Source: Montifringilla adamsi
Taxonomy: Eukaryota; Chordata; Aves; Passeriformes; Passeridae
Length of the DNA stretch: 64,000 nucleotides
Direction: 5' to 3'
NCBI GenBank assembly: GCA_017590115.1
Contig: JAGGNK010006560.1
Span: 124,001-188,000, forward strand
In this document: in pieces, positions 48,095-62,900 of the stretch
Layout of the letters: each line of letters starts with the position of its first letter
How positions within the stretch are numbered: position 1 is the first letter of the stretch
The notes under the pieces: generated by a model
What the model saw: the letters and a program-made list of their open reading frames with translations, nothing else
Told to the model about the DNA's origin: nothing
The model's database searches: none
Made by a program: the position numbers and the translations under genes

Positions 48095-48441
48095 TGTGGG
48101 AAAGACATTCTGTGTTGTTCCTGTGAGCCAGCAGGCCTTCTGAAGATAAGGAGAAGCCCTGTATCTCTCCTAAAGGAATTCCAAGGTCGTTACCATGGGG
48201 ACCAGAAGAAGAAGAGAGAGTTGAGAGATATGGACTCTGGCTGGCTCAAGAGTGACGTGGCTCCCTGGGTGTTGACTGAGAGCTTTGTTTCTCTTTTATG
48301 ACCAATGGGCACTATATATGTGTCAGATGGGTGTCAATATCTGGAAAGACTATAAAAGTTACGTTGGTTTAATAAAACGCCCTTTTTCGCCCTTCTGTTG
48401 GAGTCGTCTCTTATTATACTGTGTCGCGCTCTATAGCGACA
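48095..48441 (+). mobile_element. Solo LTR with perfect 6-bp target duplication
   Basis: It starts TGTGGGAAAGAC and ends CTATAGCGACA, and is flanked by GTGCTA at 48089-48094 and 48442-48447. It contains an AATAAA signal (TTTAATAAAACGCCC) followed by a GT/T-rich stretch, so it points to the right. A 6-bp duplication fits a class II (ERVK-like) element. With exact target repeats and intact ends it is probably recent. Confidence 0.88.
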
Positions 48442-50282
48442 GTGCTAGGATCAATTTGTGGAGAGTGTTTTGATCTAGAGCAGAAAACTTTTCATTCCCT
48501 TCATTTGAGCTATTTTCCAGCCACACAATTGTGAGAGATCATTTGGGAGTCTGGTGAGTCCTTCAGACTAACTTACGTGTAAGACTGTGAGATGGCAGCA
48601 GCTGTGTGAGAGCTATAAATATGCCAAAAATAAGTGGCAAACTCACCAGCTCCATGTACTTGAGACAATGAGTAGACCCTGTGTGACTTCTGCTTACCCC
48701 CAAGACCACAATCGAGACAGGGGCTGGAGCAGGGCTGGAGTGCTGTCCCATGTCCCAAAAAAGGAGGGGAATACCACATGGTTCTGAAAGTTGTCAGAGG
48801 TGGCTTTGTCGGGAAGTGCTTGGTCATCATTACTTCTCATAGGGATTCACTTGCTCCACCAAAACACACCTAATTTTTTTTAGGTGAAGTTTCTCAGCTC
48901 CAGAATTAAAATTTTAATGGGGAGAGACAGAAACAGACTAGCCCACCCCAAACAGAACTAGGCCATCCAAGGTGCAGAGGAGAATATGGATTATACGTAG
49001 AGAAAATATAGAATAAGGATTTAGGGGAGATCAGAAAGAAAGGAATTAAATATGCCTTTCCTATAACTTGGGTGTGGGGAAGCACTACCTAGCAATGTAT
49101 TAATTATCTTGGAAAGCTCTCAAGATTTTGTTTCCTCTCAAGGCAAAGGGGGAAAATTCAAACCTGAAGGATACAACAGCTAAAAAAAAAAACCACAGTG
49201 GGAAAAGCTACCAAGGTGTAGGTGGGGTTATAATGTTTGTTTTGTTTGTAAAACACTGTAATCAAAGAATTTTAATAGATAGCATTTGCAGACAATTCAC
49301 TTTAAAGCTGCTATAAGTGGCACCCATATAGACTGCATTTCTTTAATTTCCTTTCACACATTAGGATCCTTTTCTTCTTGGCATGTCACCCTAAAATCTG
49401 GAATTTGATCCCTAACCCAGACCTGAAAACACAGGAGGTTATCTGATGTCTTTGCGCCATCTACAGATCTTATCAGTCAACTTGCATCTTTTGGGTTTTT
49501 TTATTGTACAGAGCACCAACTAAATGTTTTCATAGAAAGACTGATTATAATTGTATTGTCTTGTTCCTGAGAAGTAATAGTGGCTCAGAGTCCCAACTCA
49601 CTCTTTTCCTTTTTTTCTCCCTACTATTATCACAGTCAGACTGACCTCCAACATCTTATTCAGAATTTCTCTAAATTATTCCCAACCCTTTAACAAGTCA
49701 CCTCCTTTTGGTTTAAAAATGTTCCAATACTTAATTACCCCAGCTTTAAAAAAGTGTATCTTGTTTATGATGACTTTTATCTCCAAATGTAGTTTTTTTC
49801 CTCTGAGATGGAGAGGGCTCTTTTAAGAAGCCAGCACAATGGCAAGATAACATTCTTTGTCTTTCCACAAAGAGCCTAAAGAGTAGTTTGTGAATTCCCA
49901 GGCTACTTCCTGGATGTGAAACTATATATAATTAAACACCTTCTTCAGAGATGAAGAAAGGGCTAAGTTCTAAAAATTTCACCTCCAGCAGCTGGATACC
50001 AAACTCTTTGTGAGAGAAAGGCTCCTTGCCTGAAGGCTGGAGATGTTCAGCTGAAAGTTTCTTTGAAGAGCAATCAATAAGCAGTAAAAGGAAGCTTGAG
50101 GGTACCCAAAAAATTACTTTTCTAGATATTGCAATTTAATAACTATCTAAGATACTGGATATTAGGTTAAGGTGACATGGTCACAACAGTAACTCATTTG
50201 TCTTTTAAAATTACAGCCCATTCATACTTTCATTAAGATAAGGAAATGCTTTCCTAGTCTGAGTTACACACTTGATACCTCA

Positions 50283-50380
50283 AGAAAAAAAAAAAAAAAA
50301 CAAATTAGTTTATATTCAGCTTGCTACTTCTGGGGGAATTAAAAAAAAAGAAAAAAAAAAAGAAAAAGAAAAAAAAAAGG
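50283..50380. repeat. A-rich low-complexity tracts
   Basis: Two A-rich runs, one of about 17 bases and a longer one interrupted by single G bases, separated by about 40 bp. Confidence 0.85.
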
Positions 50381-53300
50381 GGAATGCTATTACTGGGCTT
50401 TCATGTAAAAATCAGCCATTAGCACAGCTATAGGGGGAAGAGCAAAAGTGCAGCTAGAGAAATAAATTTCTGACAGTAACTAATACTGGATGGCAAAGGA
50501 AATAATTTATGTAATGGCACAGTCAGAGATTATTCCTTTCTCCCATTCTTTAACAATCAGCAGCTGTGAGGTCTTGAGGTCTTGAGCTGATGGATGTACT
50601 CCAACTACATTTAACAGTCACCAGTGGACCAATCCTTCATGGTTTTTCCAGATCTTCTTTTGTCTACCTATGTGAACTTTAGTTTCCACAGAATCCTGTA
50701 GCAATAAGTTCCACAACTGAGTTTAGTGTTGTGCAAAAAGGATTTTTCTTGTACTGTTTCTCCCCTACCATAAGTACCAAAATATTTTCCCCTATAATCA
50801 TAATGATAATATATATCACCCTATAAAGACTTCTAGGCAAAAAAGTCACTAGAAACTCTATTTCCTAGTGTAACACCTGCAAAGAAAATAATCCTTTGGG
50901 AAAAAAATATGCCGTTTGGAAACCTCCTTTAAAGAGAAAAATTAATTACTCTTTTCTTTATACTCATGTATTTGCAAGTCTAAAGGATTGCAGGAGGAAA
51001 GCTACTTTCTCCCTGAGTTCATCATACACTGTTCAGCCTTAAAGTCTGAACCAATAGTCATTCATATGTCTTAAGTGCAAGTAAGCATTGTTTTGCTTTG
51101 TGAATTCATACTAGGGACGAAAAACCTACTTAAAAACTGTGTGTGTGCTAATGCTGACACTCTTTAAGTGTACTATGCACAACCTACTTACTGCATTTTA
51201 TACACCGACACACAAACAAGTACATAGACAAAATGCAGTTCAATTTTTCCTTTTAATCTGGCAATTCTGAAACTAATTTAAATGGAATATCATTCAATGT
51301 CCATTACTGCAAATAAAGCAACATCAATTTAAGGAAAACAGGGAAACAGCTGTTTTCCTAAAAACTTGTATTCAATAATGTCAAAGGTTTTCTTGATACT
51401 GTTTTCTATTATTTGGGATGACATATTTTATATGTTAGCCTCTTACACTTGAACACAACACATAAAGTATTTTTTGCAACATTAATTAATGGTGCTTTTA
51501 CTGGTACGTAAAAGGGACTGGACAGATTTCTGATCTAAAATTTGCAGAGTTCAAAAAAATATGTCACAACACAGAAGTGGTTGAAAATATTTTACGGAAC
51601 ATATTTTATTAGAATATGGTATTTGTTGCAAAACAATTTCATTGAATCTTGTAGTTTTTTAATAGAGGGAGATGTATATGAAAGTGATGAATCACATCAA
51701 ACTCACAATAGAGACTTTGGGATTGACTCCTTTCTGGAACGTTGTTCTGATTTCTTCCTTTAATACTGTTTAGACTTACTGATAGTTCATTAACCTAATA
51801 TTGTATGTGAAATATTTTACATTTTAAGAAGCAGCTTAACGCTACCTTTAGACTATTTCCCAGCTTCATTCAGGTAATATACATCATATTATGGCTACAA
51901 ATAGTATTTAGTTTAATACAGCATATATGGGTTTTCACCCCTGACAGAATTTATCCAACCCTGTCAAATAACAAGTGTTTGGCAATCCCAGATTTTTCTC
52001 CACTTAGCTCTCCCCAGACGTGGTGCAGTCTGGTGCCATGCCATTAGATGTCACTATGGACCTCACAAAAGAAGACCAAAGCATGAACTAGCATCTTCCC
52101 ATCTGCAAACAGTAACCCGTTTCAAAGCAGGTTCAGCGACCGCAACACACCCGTGTGCCCTCTCCCATATGTACACCTTGGCCTCCACCACCATGTTCCT
52201 CTGCAGCTGCTGTTCTAACACAACAGCACACAGTGGAACGCAGGTCAGGCACCATACATTAAAAACATGCTCCTGTCCTCCTTTCATTTCATGAAGGAAC
52301 AATTTTCAGGGTCCATAGCACCATGAAAAACGCAGCTGTGGGGTGCCTCCCAGAGGGCCAAAAGGCCATCCTGAGCATGGTGTCTGAGTTTAGAGCAAGT
52401 CACCAAATGAGATGTATGGTGGATTGGATCTGAAGCCAAGTGACTAATATTGTATTGCTGCACTGGATTTTTATGGCCTCTACTTCCTTTAGTCTTTTTC
52501 ATTGGTTGGTTGGTTGGTTGATTTGCAGGTTTTTTTTTTCCTGACTGAGTTGTTGCGAGGAGTTTCTAGCAACAACTATGTCAGGAAATTCTTCAATTTC
52601 TCTGCAGGAGTGAAGCATTGCATCAGTTTGTTGCAACTACCCCAGGGGAAGCTGGGAGTGACGTTGATCTCTGGGGAAGCAGTAGTAGTGGCAAGGTGAG
52701 GTGTTTCCACAGCTGTGGGGTTGGAGGTGGATTCTGCTCATGCTGAAATCCTGGGAGGGAAAAAACCCACTTATTGACTTCTTGTGGCAGCAGGATCACA
52801 GTCTAACTGCAGTTATGCTCTTTGTTACATTCCCAACCTTCCAGGCTTGGACATCATGGATGGACATTATGCATGAACTGCAGGGAGTAGAGCTGCCATG
52901 TCATAACAGGAAACATTTTTAAGATCCCCAGTTTTCCTGCTGACATGACTGTACTGCACACACTAGCTATGGAGTTTTGGAAGCATCCTGGAATTTCAGC
53001 CAAAGGGAAAGTACTGCTGGGGTAAGACTTTTGCCCATTGCTACATAGTTCCACTACATCTAAGCAGCTCAGAAACAGCCAAAGGTGGGGCATCTTTGAA
53101 GTACCTTGTAATCTAATCAGATTTATGTCATTTTAGGCAGAGCACCTCATATGTCACAGCAAGACAGTGTTGGATTAATTTAAAAGGAAATTAAAGAAAG
53201 GATTATAAAACCGTAGAGGTTATTAAAGATTCTTCTTTCTGATGGCAAAGGCATTATTCCCTCTTAGAAACCACACTGCATACACACACAGGGGGAAAGC

Positions 53301-56059
53301 CAAAGGAACAGGAGTTGTGGTTATAAGATCTGATAGTTTTGTAAGTAAAATTAACTTCGAACCAAGTGAGAAGCATAGCATGGTCAGGCCAAGAGCTCCC
53401 ATACCAGAAATTACAGCCCTCATTGAAGAATTTAGCCCAGAAACTAGTTGCATAGAGAAGAAATTCTTATCTGTGCTCCAGATATGAGGACCCAGAGCAC
53501 AAGATCCTGGGGTCATATCACATGGCTGTGCTGTTTGAGGGGGTTCCCAATGTGACTAAGACAGACAAAGTGACAAGCCTGAACTCAAACACCAAGGAAG
53601 CAGGAGGGCTGCAAAAATTACTGGAGAGTTCCAAGTCCAAACTGGTGTGTAAATATTGATATCAGCATCAGGTAGGGAGTGTACTTTGGGTAGGAGTAAA
53701 GCATTTCAAACTGAGATGGCAGAAAACCAATACCTTTTATCTTCTGACTGTCACCATAACCTTTGCCATTACAGGGGACAAGCTGCTGCTTTAAAAGGTG
53801 GGGAAAGAGACTGTTAAGTTTGCAAAGCAACTGTTCTCCAGAAAACCTTCTCTAGAATTCACATGGTGTTTTTGAAGGCTCAGCGGGTTTGTCTAAGACA
53901 ATTACTTCTCAACCTGGAAGACAGCAAATTGTGTCTTTTTGTCCCACATGCATTCTCTTCAGTAATGTGAGAAAGGGAAGTGAACATTTTCTCCTTCATT
54001 GTATCTTCTCAAGTCTCAGCTTCTTTTCTTATTTTCCCACATGCATCTGGGGACAACCAGAAATGTATCCCAAATCTTGTCATAGGATAACAAAGCCTGC
54101 AATCTCTTCTGCACTTCACCTTACGTGAAGTGTCATGAATTCTAATATTGTTTCCAAAGGACTAAAAATGCAAAGATTTCCTGTTGCTACCATAATTTGA
54201 TGTTCTGAGAGGGCTGGATTGCTGTCTTCTAGCCAGGGTAGATTGGCAACAGAATATGTTGATTAGCAAATGGAAAATTTACACAAAGCAAGTCTAGATT
54301 TCTGAATTCTCTCTAGGAAAAGCTTTACAGTATTTGCACAAGAATTTGCTTGCAGTAAAGGAGATTTGAGTATCTAATTTTAAATATCCTGTTCTGTGAA
54401 GACAAAATATTTCTTTGGTTGCCCACACATGTGGAGATGTTTTTGTTCTTTGTGAGTGTTTCTCCTTAATCTGTACTACAGCTGGTGCATCAGTATTATT
54501 TTACAGGTATTAAAAATATTCAGCAGGGTAGCTGTTAGCTAAGGTTTCACACTCTAGATAACAGATGGCAGATGTTCTTCATTGTAGCAATGAGCATAGC
54601 AGCTGCTCCTGTGTCAGGAGAGAGAATGAAGAACTTGATCCACACTACTGTTTGGAGAGAGCTGATCTTAGTGTTACTGGCATTCCTAGCAAGATTTAAA
54701 AAACGACTAATGTCTCACTTAAGGTTAGAAGAAGATGGAAAAAAATATCTACTTTGCTGCTAATATGGGTCTGGTCACTTTTTCAAGGAAAATTTCAGGG
54801 TAAGGATGTCTGCCATGTATCTATACTCTGTTGAGAAACAGCTGCTGAAGAACTACATGTACACAGAGAGAGGAAATTTATTGGTGCAGCAGGGAAAAAA
54901 AATCTGGGAAACAGGACTGGAAACAACCTGATGGATAATTTCAACTCAGTTTGTACTACTTGATTCTACTTTTCTCATGCTGCTGCAGAAGGCATGGATG
55001 TGAGAGAGCACTGATGTCTCTCAGGCAGGCCTGCACAACATTCCCAGGGGATGCTCAAGCCATGGCATGGAGCCATTAGCTAGCACTGCAATTACAGACT
55101 GGCCATGCCAGAGCAGAACTGAGGCATGAAGGAGCTCAGGGACTCCAACACAAGGACAGCCACACAGCTCTGCTAGGACCTGAAAGAGTACCCCTTGACA
55201 CATACCGCATTACTGTAGCACCTTATTCCAGATCTCCAAAACAGTGCAGCGCTCCCATGGTTAGTGAGAACAGAAACAGCAGCATCTTCCCGAGAGTGAA
55301 GAATGTCAGATCTGAGAGATAAACAGCAAAAGTGAAAATAGGAGAAGGACAAGCTACAAAATCCAAAGGAGCTAAATAATTTTTGAAGGCTTAACCAATT
55401 AAGTGACTTCAGATTTCCTTTCTTTTTCTCCATGTCATTCAGGATTCCTGACAGTGCTACTGATATTTTTTCTATGATCACTGATTAATATCTAGCTCTG
55501 GAAACACTTTCAAATAGACACTGCTACTGCAAACCCCTTTTCCAAGATCCTGGTTAAATTAATGCAGTAGGGCAGGCAGTCAAAGCTTTAGTTGAGGTCT
55601 AGAAATGTCTGTCCCTTGCTTACCTAAAAGTCATGGTTGCCTTGTAGCAATGCTGTATTTTTCTGGTTCTCACTCCAATGTATGTGGCAGTAACTGTGTA
55701 CCAGTGCAGCATGGCCTACAGTGTTTTATAAACATAGCAATAACAAAAAAACCCTTGTGAGGGGTAAATGCTCCTCTGAAATTCTTTTCCCAACTCTTTG
55801 GTACTGGTATTTGAGGGAGAACATATGCCCACAACACCAAAGCACACTTGCCATAGCCAGCGGAAAAAAGAGCACTAGAAATTCACGCAATTTTGCTGCA
55901 CCCATTCCCAATGGCAACATGTCTGTTATCCAGAGAACTTATTACCAGGTGTACTGGATGTACATGGCAAGCTTTTGGAGGCTGGGGAGGGAGACTATAG
56001 GAGTGGCTTCTCTGAGAAGAGTCAGTCTTCCCCTATATATGACATAATGCCAACCAGAT

Positions 56060-56981
56060 CCAAGACAGATGCACTGCTGCCCAAGACTAAGACAAGCAGA
56101 AATAGTAATTAATGCCTCTGTAGGAACATATTTAGGAAGGGGGAAAAATGTATCTGCAGTCAGAGAAGAGAGTAGTGAAAATACCTCAAACAACTCTGCA
56201 GACACCAAAGTCAGTGCAGAAGGAGGGAGAGGAGGTGCTTCAGGCACAGCAGCAGAGATTCTCATGCAGTTCATGGTGCAGACCATAAAGAATGAGGCAG
56301 CTGTGCCCCTGCTGCCCATGGAGGTCCACAGGGCAGCAGAGACCTACCTGCAGATATGAAGGAGCCCAAAAGAAGGCTGTGACCCTGTGGGAGTCCTCCA
56401 CAATGGTGCAGGGTCCTGGTAGGACTTGTGACGCCATGGGTGCCCATGCTGGAGGAGCCTGTGTCTGAAGGACCACATCCTTTATAAAGAGATGCACACT
56501 GAAGCAGTTTGTGAAGAACTGCAGCCTTTGGGAAGGACATACTTTGGAAAAGTTCATAGAGGACTGTCTCCCATGTGAGGCATCCCACACCAAAGCAGGG
56601 GAAAGATGCCTCTTCCTAAGGAGGAAGTGGTGGCAGAAACAATATGTAATGAACTGACTGTAACTCCCATTCCCAACTCCCTAAGCTGCTGGAGGGGACG
56701 AGATAGAGAATCAGGAATAAAGCTAAGCCTGGGAAGGAGGAGGGTTGGGGGGGAAGGCATTTTTAAGACTTGTTGTACTTCTGATTATCCTAATCTGATT
56801 TTGATTGGTAATACATTTATTTTCTCAAATCAAGGCTGTTTTGACAGTAAGTGGTGAGTGATCTCTCCCTGTCCTTATTCCATCTCAGCAGCCTTCCATT
56901 ATATTTTCTCTCCCCTGTCTATCTGAGAAGCAGAGAGAAGCTTTGGTGGGCACCTGGCATCCACAGGGTAAAACCTCAACA
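56060..56981 (+). mobile_element. Old ERVL-type LTR remnant
   Basis: The right half has the known avian ERVL LTR layout: GATGAACTGACTGTAACCCC-like sequence (here AATGAACTGACTGTAACTCC), GGAATAAAGCTAAGCCTGGG with an AATAAA signal, TGATTTTGATTGGTAATACA, GGTGAGTGATCTCTCCCTG, a TATATTTTCTCTCCCCTG stretch and CTTTGGTGGGCACCTGGCA. The left boundary is uncertain. Short open frames inside it are not genes. Confidence 0.6.
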
Positions 56982-59900
56982 CCAGGAGACTGTTTTACAT
57001 GCTGTAGGTCAAGCTCAGACCAAACTTAATTTTTCACACTGGATTCAGTGGAAATAAAGTAGATCTGTCCCAATAACTTTAATAGACAGATAATTGCTAT
57101 GCAGGGAGTAAAGAGTCATGGCCATGTGAAATTTTCTAGTAGTGCTATAACTGAAGTACATTCCAGTATAGTTGGTGCTTCTCCAGGAATTAGGAAATTT
57201 CTCTGCTCTCTCAGCCTTGATGCAGCTTTAACTCAGCACACTCTTGACATAGGCCACTGTCAATTCCATAAGATCCTCTAGTCCTGTCCATTGAAGCAAA
57301 CTCTGCACAGTACCCTCTATGGGTGAGTATAAGAATATTCAGTAGGAGGTGAGACTCAATATACTTACTTTATAGCTGACACAGGTGGGAAGAGTACCTT
57401 GTATCACTGCAGCCAAAAAAAACAGGAAGACAAGAGAGGCCTTGTATGTTCACATTCTTACATGAGAAAAACATATGGAAAAAGAATGAGGCCATGTGAG
57501 TTGCTTGTGGTGAGGGATAAGATGTTACACATGGTAGTATGTAGAGAACATAGTAGTATATATTTCACACAATACCAAAACCTCTCATGCCCAGTAAACT
57601 CTGTTATATGTTTTTTTGCAATAAAATTATGATTCAGGATTACTTGGACATGGGATGCTTATATTAATTTATAATAGTTACAGTGATTTTAAGAACTCAG
57701 TATTTGATAAAAATTTTAGTTACAATTTCCTGGGCCCTGTTCCCAGGTGTTCAAATGGCAACATACTTTGCAACCAAATTTGTTCAATAAAAAAATACAA
57801 TTAAGAATGTAACCAAGGAATCTTCATAGGCATCTGACATATTTGCTGAAGAGGAGTAAGTTTTACAGATGGTGACATGGCAAAGTCAGGCTATAGATAA
57901 TGTATATATGTGTTTGCATGTGTTTGTTCACAGCCTATTCACATTAAAAAAAAAAAAAATGTGAACAGAAATGTTAAACAAAGCATGAACTCCACAGCCT
58001 CAGTGGCTGAGGAATTAGAGACCAGCTATGCATCTCCCATTCATCTTCCCCGTCCTGGAATGTGCAATATGTGCTTTAGCCCATCCCATTGCTGAGCACA
58101 CAGCATCTCAGCATGCTTACACGTTTTCCATTTGTTTTTCCACAGCTCGCTAATGACTTGTAACTGCCCTGTCACCACCCTGCTGCAAATGATGATGAAT
58201 TCAGCAGACCCAACATGCAAATGGAAAAGCACAGAAAATATTATCTGCTGGTACTGATGTGCAACTGGAGTTTTGCAAACCTCCTGGTGTTGCATAACAT
58301 GGTGAAAATATAGTCTCAGAAAATAAGCACCATATTCCTGCCAGCACAGCTCTTCTGAAGCATGCCTAAGAGCAAAGCATCATTGTAAAGTAATTCCATT
58401 TTATTCAGTAGCTAGCTTAGTTAACCTTTACAGGAAAGAAGGAAGTGAAAAGGAAATAAATATCACTATTTTAGTTTGCCACTGCACATGACAAAATGAA
58501 GCAAAGACTTTACTGATGAGAGATGTTTGATATCACATTGCTCCACAGATGCAATGTAATATCAAATGCACAGATGCATTGCTCCACTTAGCAATGCTGC
58601 AGTGTTTTAATGTACACCAGTAAATTTTGCCAATTTATAATGCTGAAGCAATCTCTGCTATGGTTTTCTTAATCACCTAGCTTAGGCCCCAGCTTTAGGA
58701 AATGGAGACATAACTGTAGCTCTGTGAATAATTCTTTCAGGGTAGACTCAGCAGGAAAGCACACTTTCAAGACATGTTTTGCATATATCTGCTCCTTCTT
58801 ATAAACCGGAGTAAAGCTATGATGGAAACACAGGCTTCAGTATATTGGTTTTCATATACAACCATCATAGTGAAAGGAAAAAGATTTAACATTAGCAGAA
58901 TGCAACATGAATTTGATAAATTTCTTCTCCCATCTCAGATGTTGCTGACACTGACATGCTTTTGTGGGGAAATGCACATCTGCACTTTCTAAAACAAGTT
59001 GTTCGAGTGAAAACATTTCCCAGTCACCACAGTGCTGTGTGATTTTTATACGCCTTCATACAAATATTTTTAGCTCACAAAGCTCATAAAAATATTCCCC
59101 CTAACCATTCAGGTCAGTGGTCAAAACTGGATCAGGCCCATTTTATTTTTGCTAGAAAAGAGAATGCATTTTAAAGTATGCCAAATAAAACCAGAGTCCT
59201 TGCAAGCCAGCATGTTTTTTGCCTTGCTTTTTAGTGAAAGACTGCAAAAGGAGCATGTCTATGAGCATCCAGGAAGTAAAGGGTGCAGTATCTGAATGCA
59301 TTCAATGCCTGTTAGTCAACAAAAGTACATTACTATGCCATCCTCTGCATTGCAGTCTAACCCTCACTACCTGCACAGATCTCCAATGCAAATAAAGACG
59401 AACACTAGCTAAATCAGCATGCTGTAAAAATGTAGGAAGAATTCCTCCTTCTTTTTTCTCCTGATATCCTTAAGCTAACTCTTTTTATTAGAAGATGTTT
59501 AGTTCTGAATGCCCTGTTGGCCCAGAAGTTAGAGGTATATTTGGCAAGATTGAAATTAGTGGGGCTTTAGGCTTCACTTTAGGGAGCTATTAAAGCCTGT
59601 GCCAGAGTTTAAGCATGGAAATAGTGCTTTTGACTTCAGTGGGACAACTCACCTATTTAGAGTTAGGTGAGTGTTTACACATCTTGCTGAATAGGTGCCT
59701 TGGGGCCCTCTAACCTTATGTCCTGAAAACTTTTGCCATCCTTAACAAAGTTTGTTACAGTGCCATGAAAGGACCCTTTTTTCTTCCTCTTTTTTTCTGG
59801 CATTGTGTTTTGTTCTCATTGCAGAAAGATTCTTTGGGGGTTTTTTTGCACTAACTAAACTTTAAGTTACATCTGTCCAGGAAAAAAGATAGTATCCTTA

Positions 59901-62900
59901 CTTTATAAGTCCTCAGAGTTGATCAGTAGAATTCTGCAGTAGGGCAGGATTTATACTTTATACTCTGGAACTGCACACTTGCATGTAACTGTTTCTGTTG
60001 AAAACACACTCCTTTTTCGAAGTAGACTCAGATCTCACATGCACCAGGATTTGCTTTATTTTTCAGAGAAGTATGGAATTTTGAAAACAGAAATATCAGA
60101 GAGTATTATAGACATAAAGAATGATGAAAAGACAAATCCACATATAAATGCTGGTAAAGAAGCTGATGTGAAATGTACAGTGTTAAAAAAAGCAATGGGA
60201 CAACAATTATCTAATTGGTGTAACTAGGGCTTTGAAGGATTAATTTCTTCCTAATGTTGGGCAAGTGAAAAAAGAAAATTATGATCCCTTGGATTAGAGG
60301 AAAATTAAAATGATAAATGGTTAAATCAACCAAACAGCACTGTGATTCAAAATATTTTTATAAATCAGCTGTGCAATCCAAAAATATATCCAATAATAGC
60401 AGAAAAGGCCACAAGTAAAAATAAATTGCATATGTAAGAATCAGAGCAGATCCCGGAATGAAGGATTACAAATCTCTTGATGAAACCTGGCAGACAAACA
60501 GAAAAAGTGGCTGCTTGGATATGCAAACATGATCAGCTATATTAAAAAGCTGTTGAAGAGAATGAAGTAAAAGATAAGCAATAATGAAGACCAAGAACCA
60601 AACTGGGAGGAGGGTCTGCAACTCTACTGCAACACTGATGGAATTCACATTTATATTAACAATCAAGAAGAGTTTTAAATGAGATTATAATTAAATCTCC
60701 ACGTGATGTGAACTTGCTAAGCATTATGAATTATAATGACAGCAGAAAAACATTGCTGCAGAGCCAACAGGAAATCAGGAGAACTGGAAAAAAGTGAGGT
60801 TTCTGGGGAAAAAATGCAAGCTGCAGTTGATGGGAAGAAACATGGACAGCAGGGCAGCTGTGAGAGAGAATTGGGTACTAGCATCAGGACTGAGTAGTAG
60901 GCAGTTCTGAATTTTCATCAGTATGCCAGTGAGTGAGACCCATAGGTTTTAAAAAAGGTATTACTCAACGTGGAGAAACAATCATTATTCTCCCTGGCTT
61001 CTGACATAACAGCACTAGGCAGACTGTGTCCTCACCTGCAAACTGTTCTTAGCAGGAGCTGAGGTGAAAAAAGGCAATCAACACCAAGTGAGCACAATCC
61101 AGTGCAAGGCTACAAGCCACCTCAGAGGAGGGTTGGACAAAGCAAGCCAAGGCTACAAGAGCATCAGAATGGTCATGCCTCCATTTCCTCTTTGCCTGAA
61201 CCCCAGCCCAAGCAGCCAGCCTGGCTCCTTCCCTCAGAACTGGGAAGAGGTTTTGAAGTGATCAGGAAGGTCTGTTGTACCTCTTGGCAGCAAGTTACTG
61301 ATAGTTCCTCTGTGGGACAGCCTTCTGGTCTAGCTCCTCCCTTTAGAACTCTTCCATCACATGGCAGAAGCACCCACCATTGAAATTTGGCATCTCATTC
61401 TTAGAGACATCGAAATTAAAATTTCATTTCTTTTCAAAGAGTCTTACATCAACTCTGTGTCCCTGAACACGTGGAGGTGCAGTGACTCTCTGAGCACTGG
61501 CACCAGGCCAACCATACCCAGCCCATGTGCCCACCAGACACCTCTAGCTATGACCTATTGTAAACTGTGATCTTTTGCAATTCAAATTATTTCCTTCTCC
61601 AGGGAAGAAGTGCTTCACCTTCTTCCCTGCTAATTAGGATGTCCAGTGTTTACAATAACACCAAATTGTATGACTTTTTTTTCTTCCCATTTTCTATTAT
61701 GCTTCCACATCCCCCTTTCTTTCTAAATAACTGATACACTTGATCCTGTTTTCTGGCTTAACCCTTAGACTTCTGTCCCCAGACTTATTCTGACTACTGT
61801 GTGCCACTCTTTCTGCCTGCCTGATTCCTTCCATTCTCCTGCATATTCTGTGCTTCTTGAGGACCCCATCTGTTCTACACTTGCTCATATGCCTCCCTAG
61901 TTTGACTATCTATCCACCAATTTATGGATAAGCACAAATTTTTAAGTGGTCCAAAATAAAGCCTTTTAGCTACAGATTTCAGCTGGAGGGCATAAACTGG
62001 AGAGAGACAAGAATAAGCACTTTCCTGCTAAGCTTGTGACAGTCCTTAGCAACACCTCTTCCCGCCTCCCTTCCCTGCAACCCCCACCATTTTGCTGGGA
62101 GTGTCACAAGAGTATCAATCTGCAACCCCATCAAAAATAAACAGAAATAAGCACAAAAACAGATGGACATCTCTTAATCCCCTGTAGCTGAAGACTGGAT
62201 TTTGCTCATGTTTTTAGAAGATTCCCCCTTCTAAAGATTTCCATCAACTCAAATCTGGTTTTGTCGTAGAAGCTGCATCCCTGAGAGTTACACTCTTACT
62301 TCCTTTTCCCCATCCATTAGCATGTAAGCTATAATTCAAAAAGTCATTTTTTTTCAATCCAAAACAAATCCTCTCTCTGAATTCAAAAAAGAGCCATTTA
62401 CACCACTGATTTGCTTCTTTCTAATTAAATAATCCTCAAGACATCAGACCTTAAGAAGAATGTTTTCAAAGGCAGCTGTTCTGCTAATCAGACAAAATAC
62501 CTGAATGATGGCAATTTACTTAGAGTCACCTCACAGAGGGACACACACACTATGATGTATTCTCAGGCACAGAACTAACTCTACTGTGTGCATGCAACCT
62601 CAGGGTTTACTACACTTTCAGGATATTTTTAATGATTTAATTTAACATTTCCAAACACTGGCAGAAGGCTCCAACCCACATTTTAACAGAAGCCTGTACT
62701 GCTAAGCAGTGCCTCGGTCTTTTTACATAAAAGGATATGCTCAATACATATCTTGGGCATACAAGGAACAAAAAAATGCACTTTGCCTTATCTTAAGTAA
62801 GATAATAGCTTGTGTTAGACTTAGCTCAATCCACATGCGACTGTTCTTCATCCTCCAACTAACCTTCTAAATATCCACCAGATGTCAACAGCTCAGAGAC

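Noticed and set aside
53223..53516. Overlapping open frames on both strands
   Set aside because: Short, mutually overlapping and without known motifs; typical chance frames.
55721..56593. Cluster of 90-120-codon frames on both strands
   Set aside because: Much of it lies in or next to an old ERVL-type LTR. No protein family was recognised.
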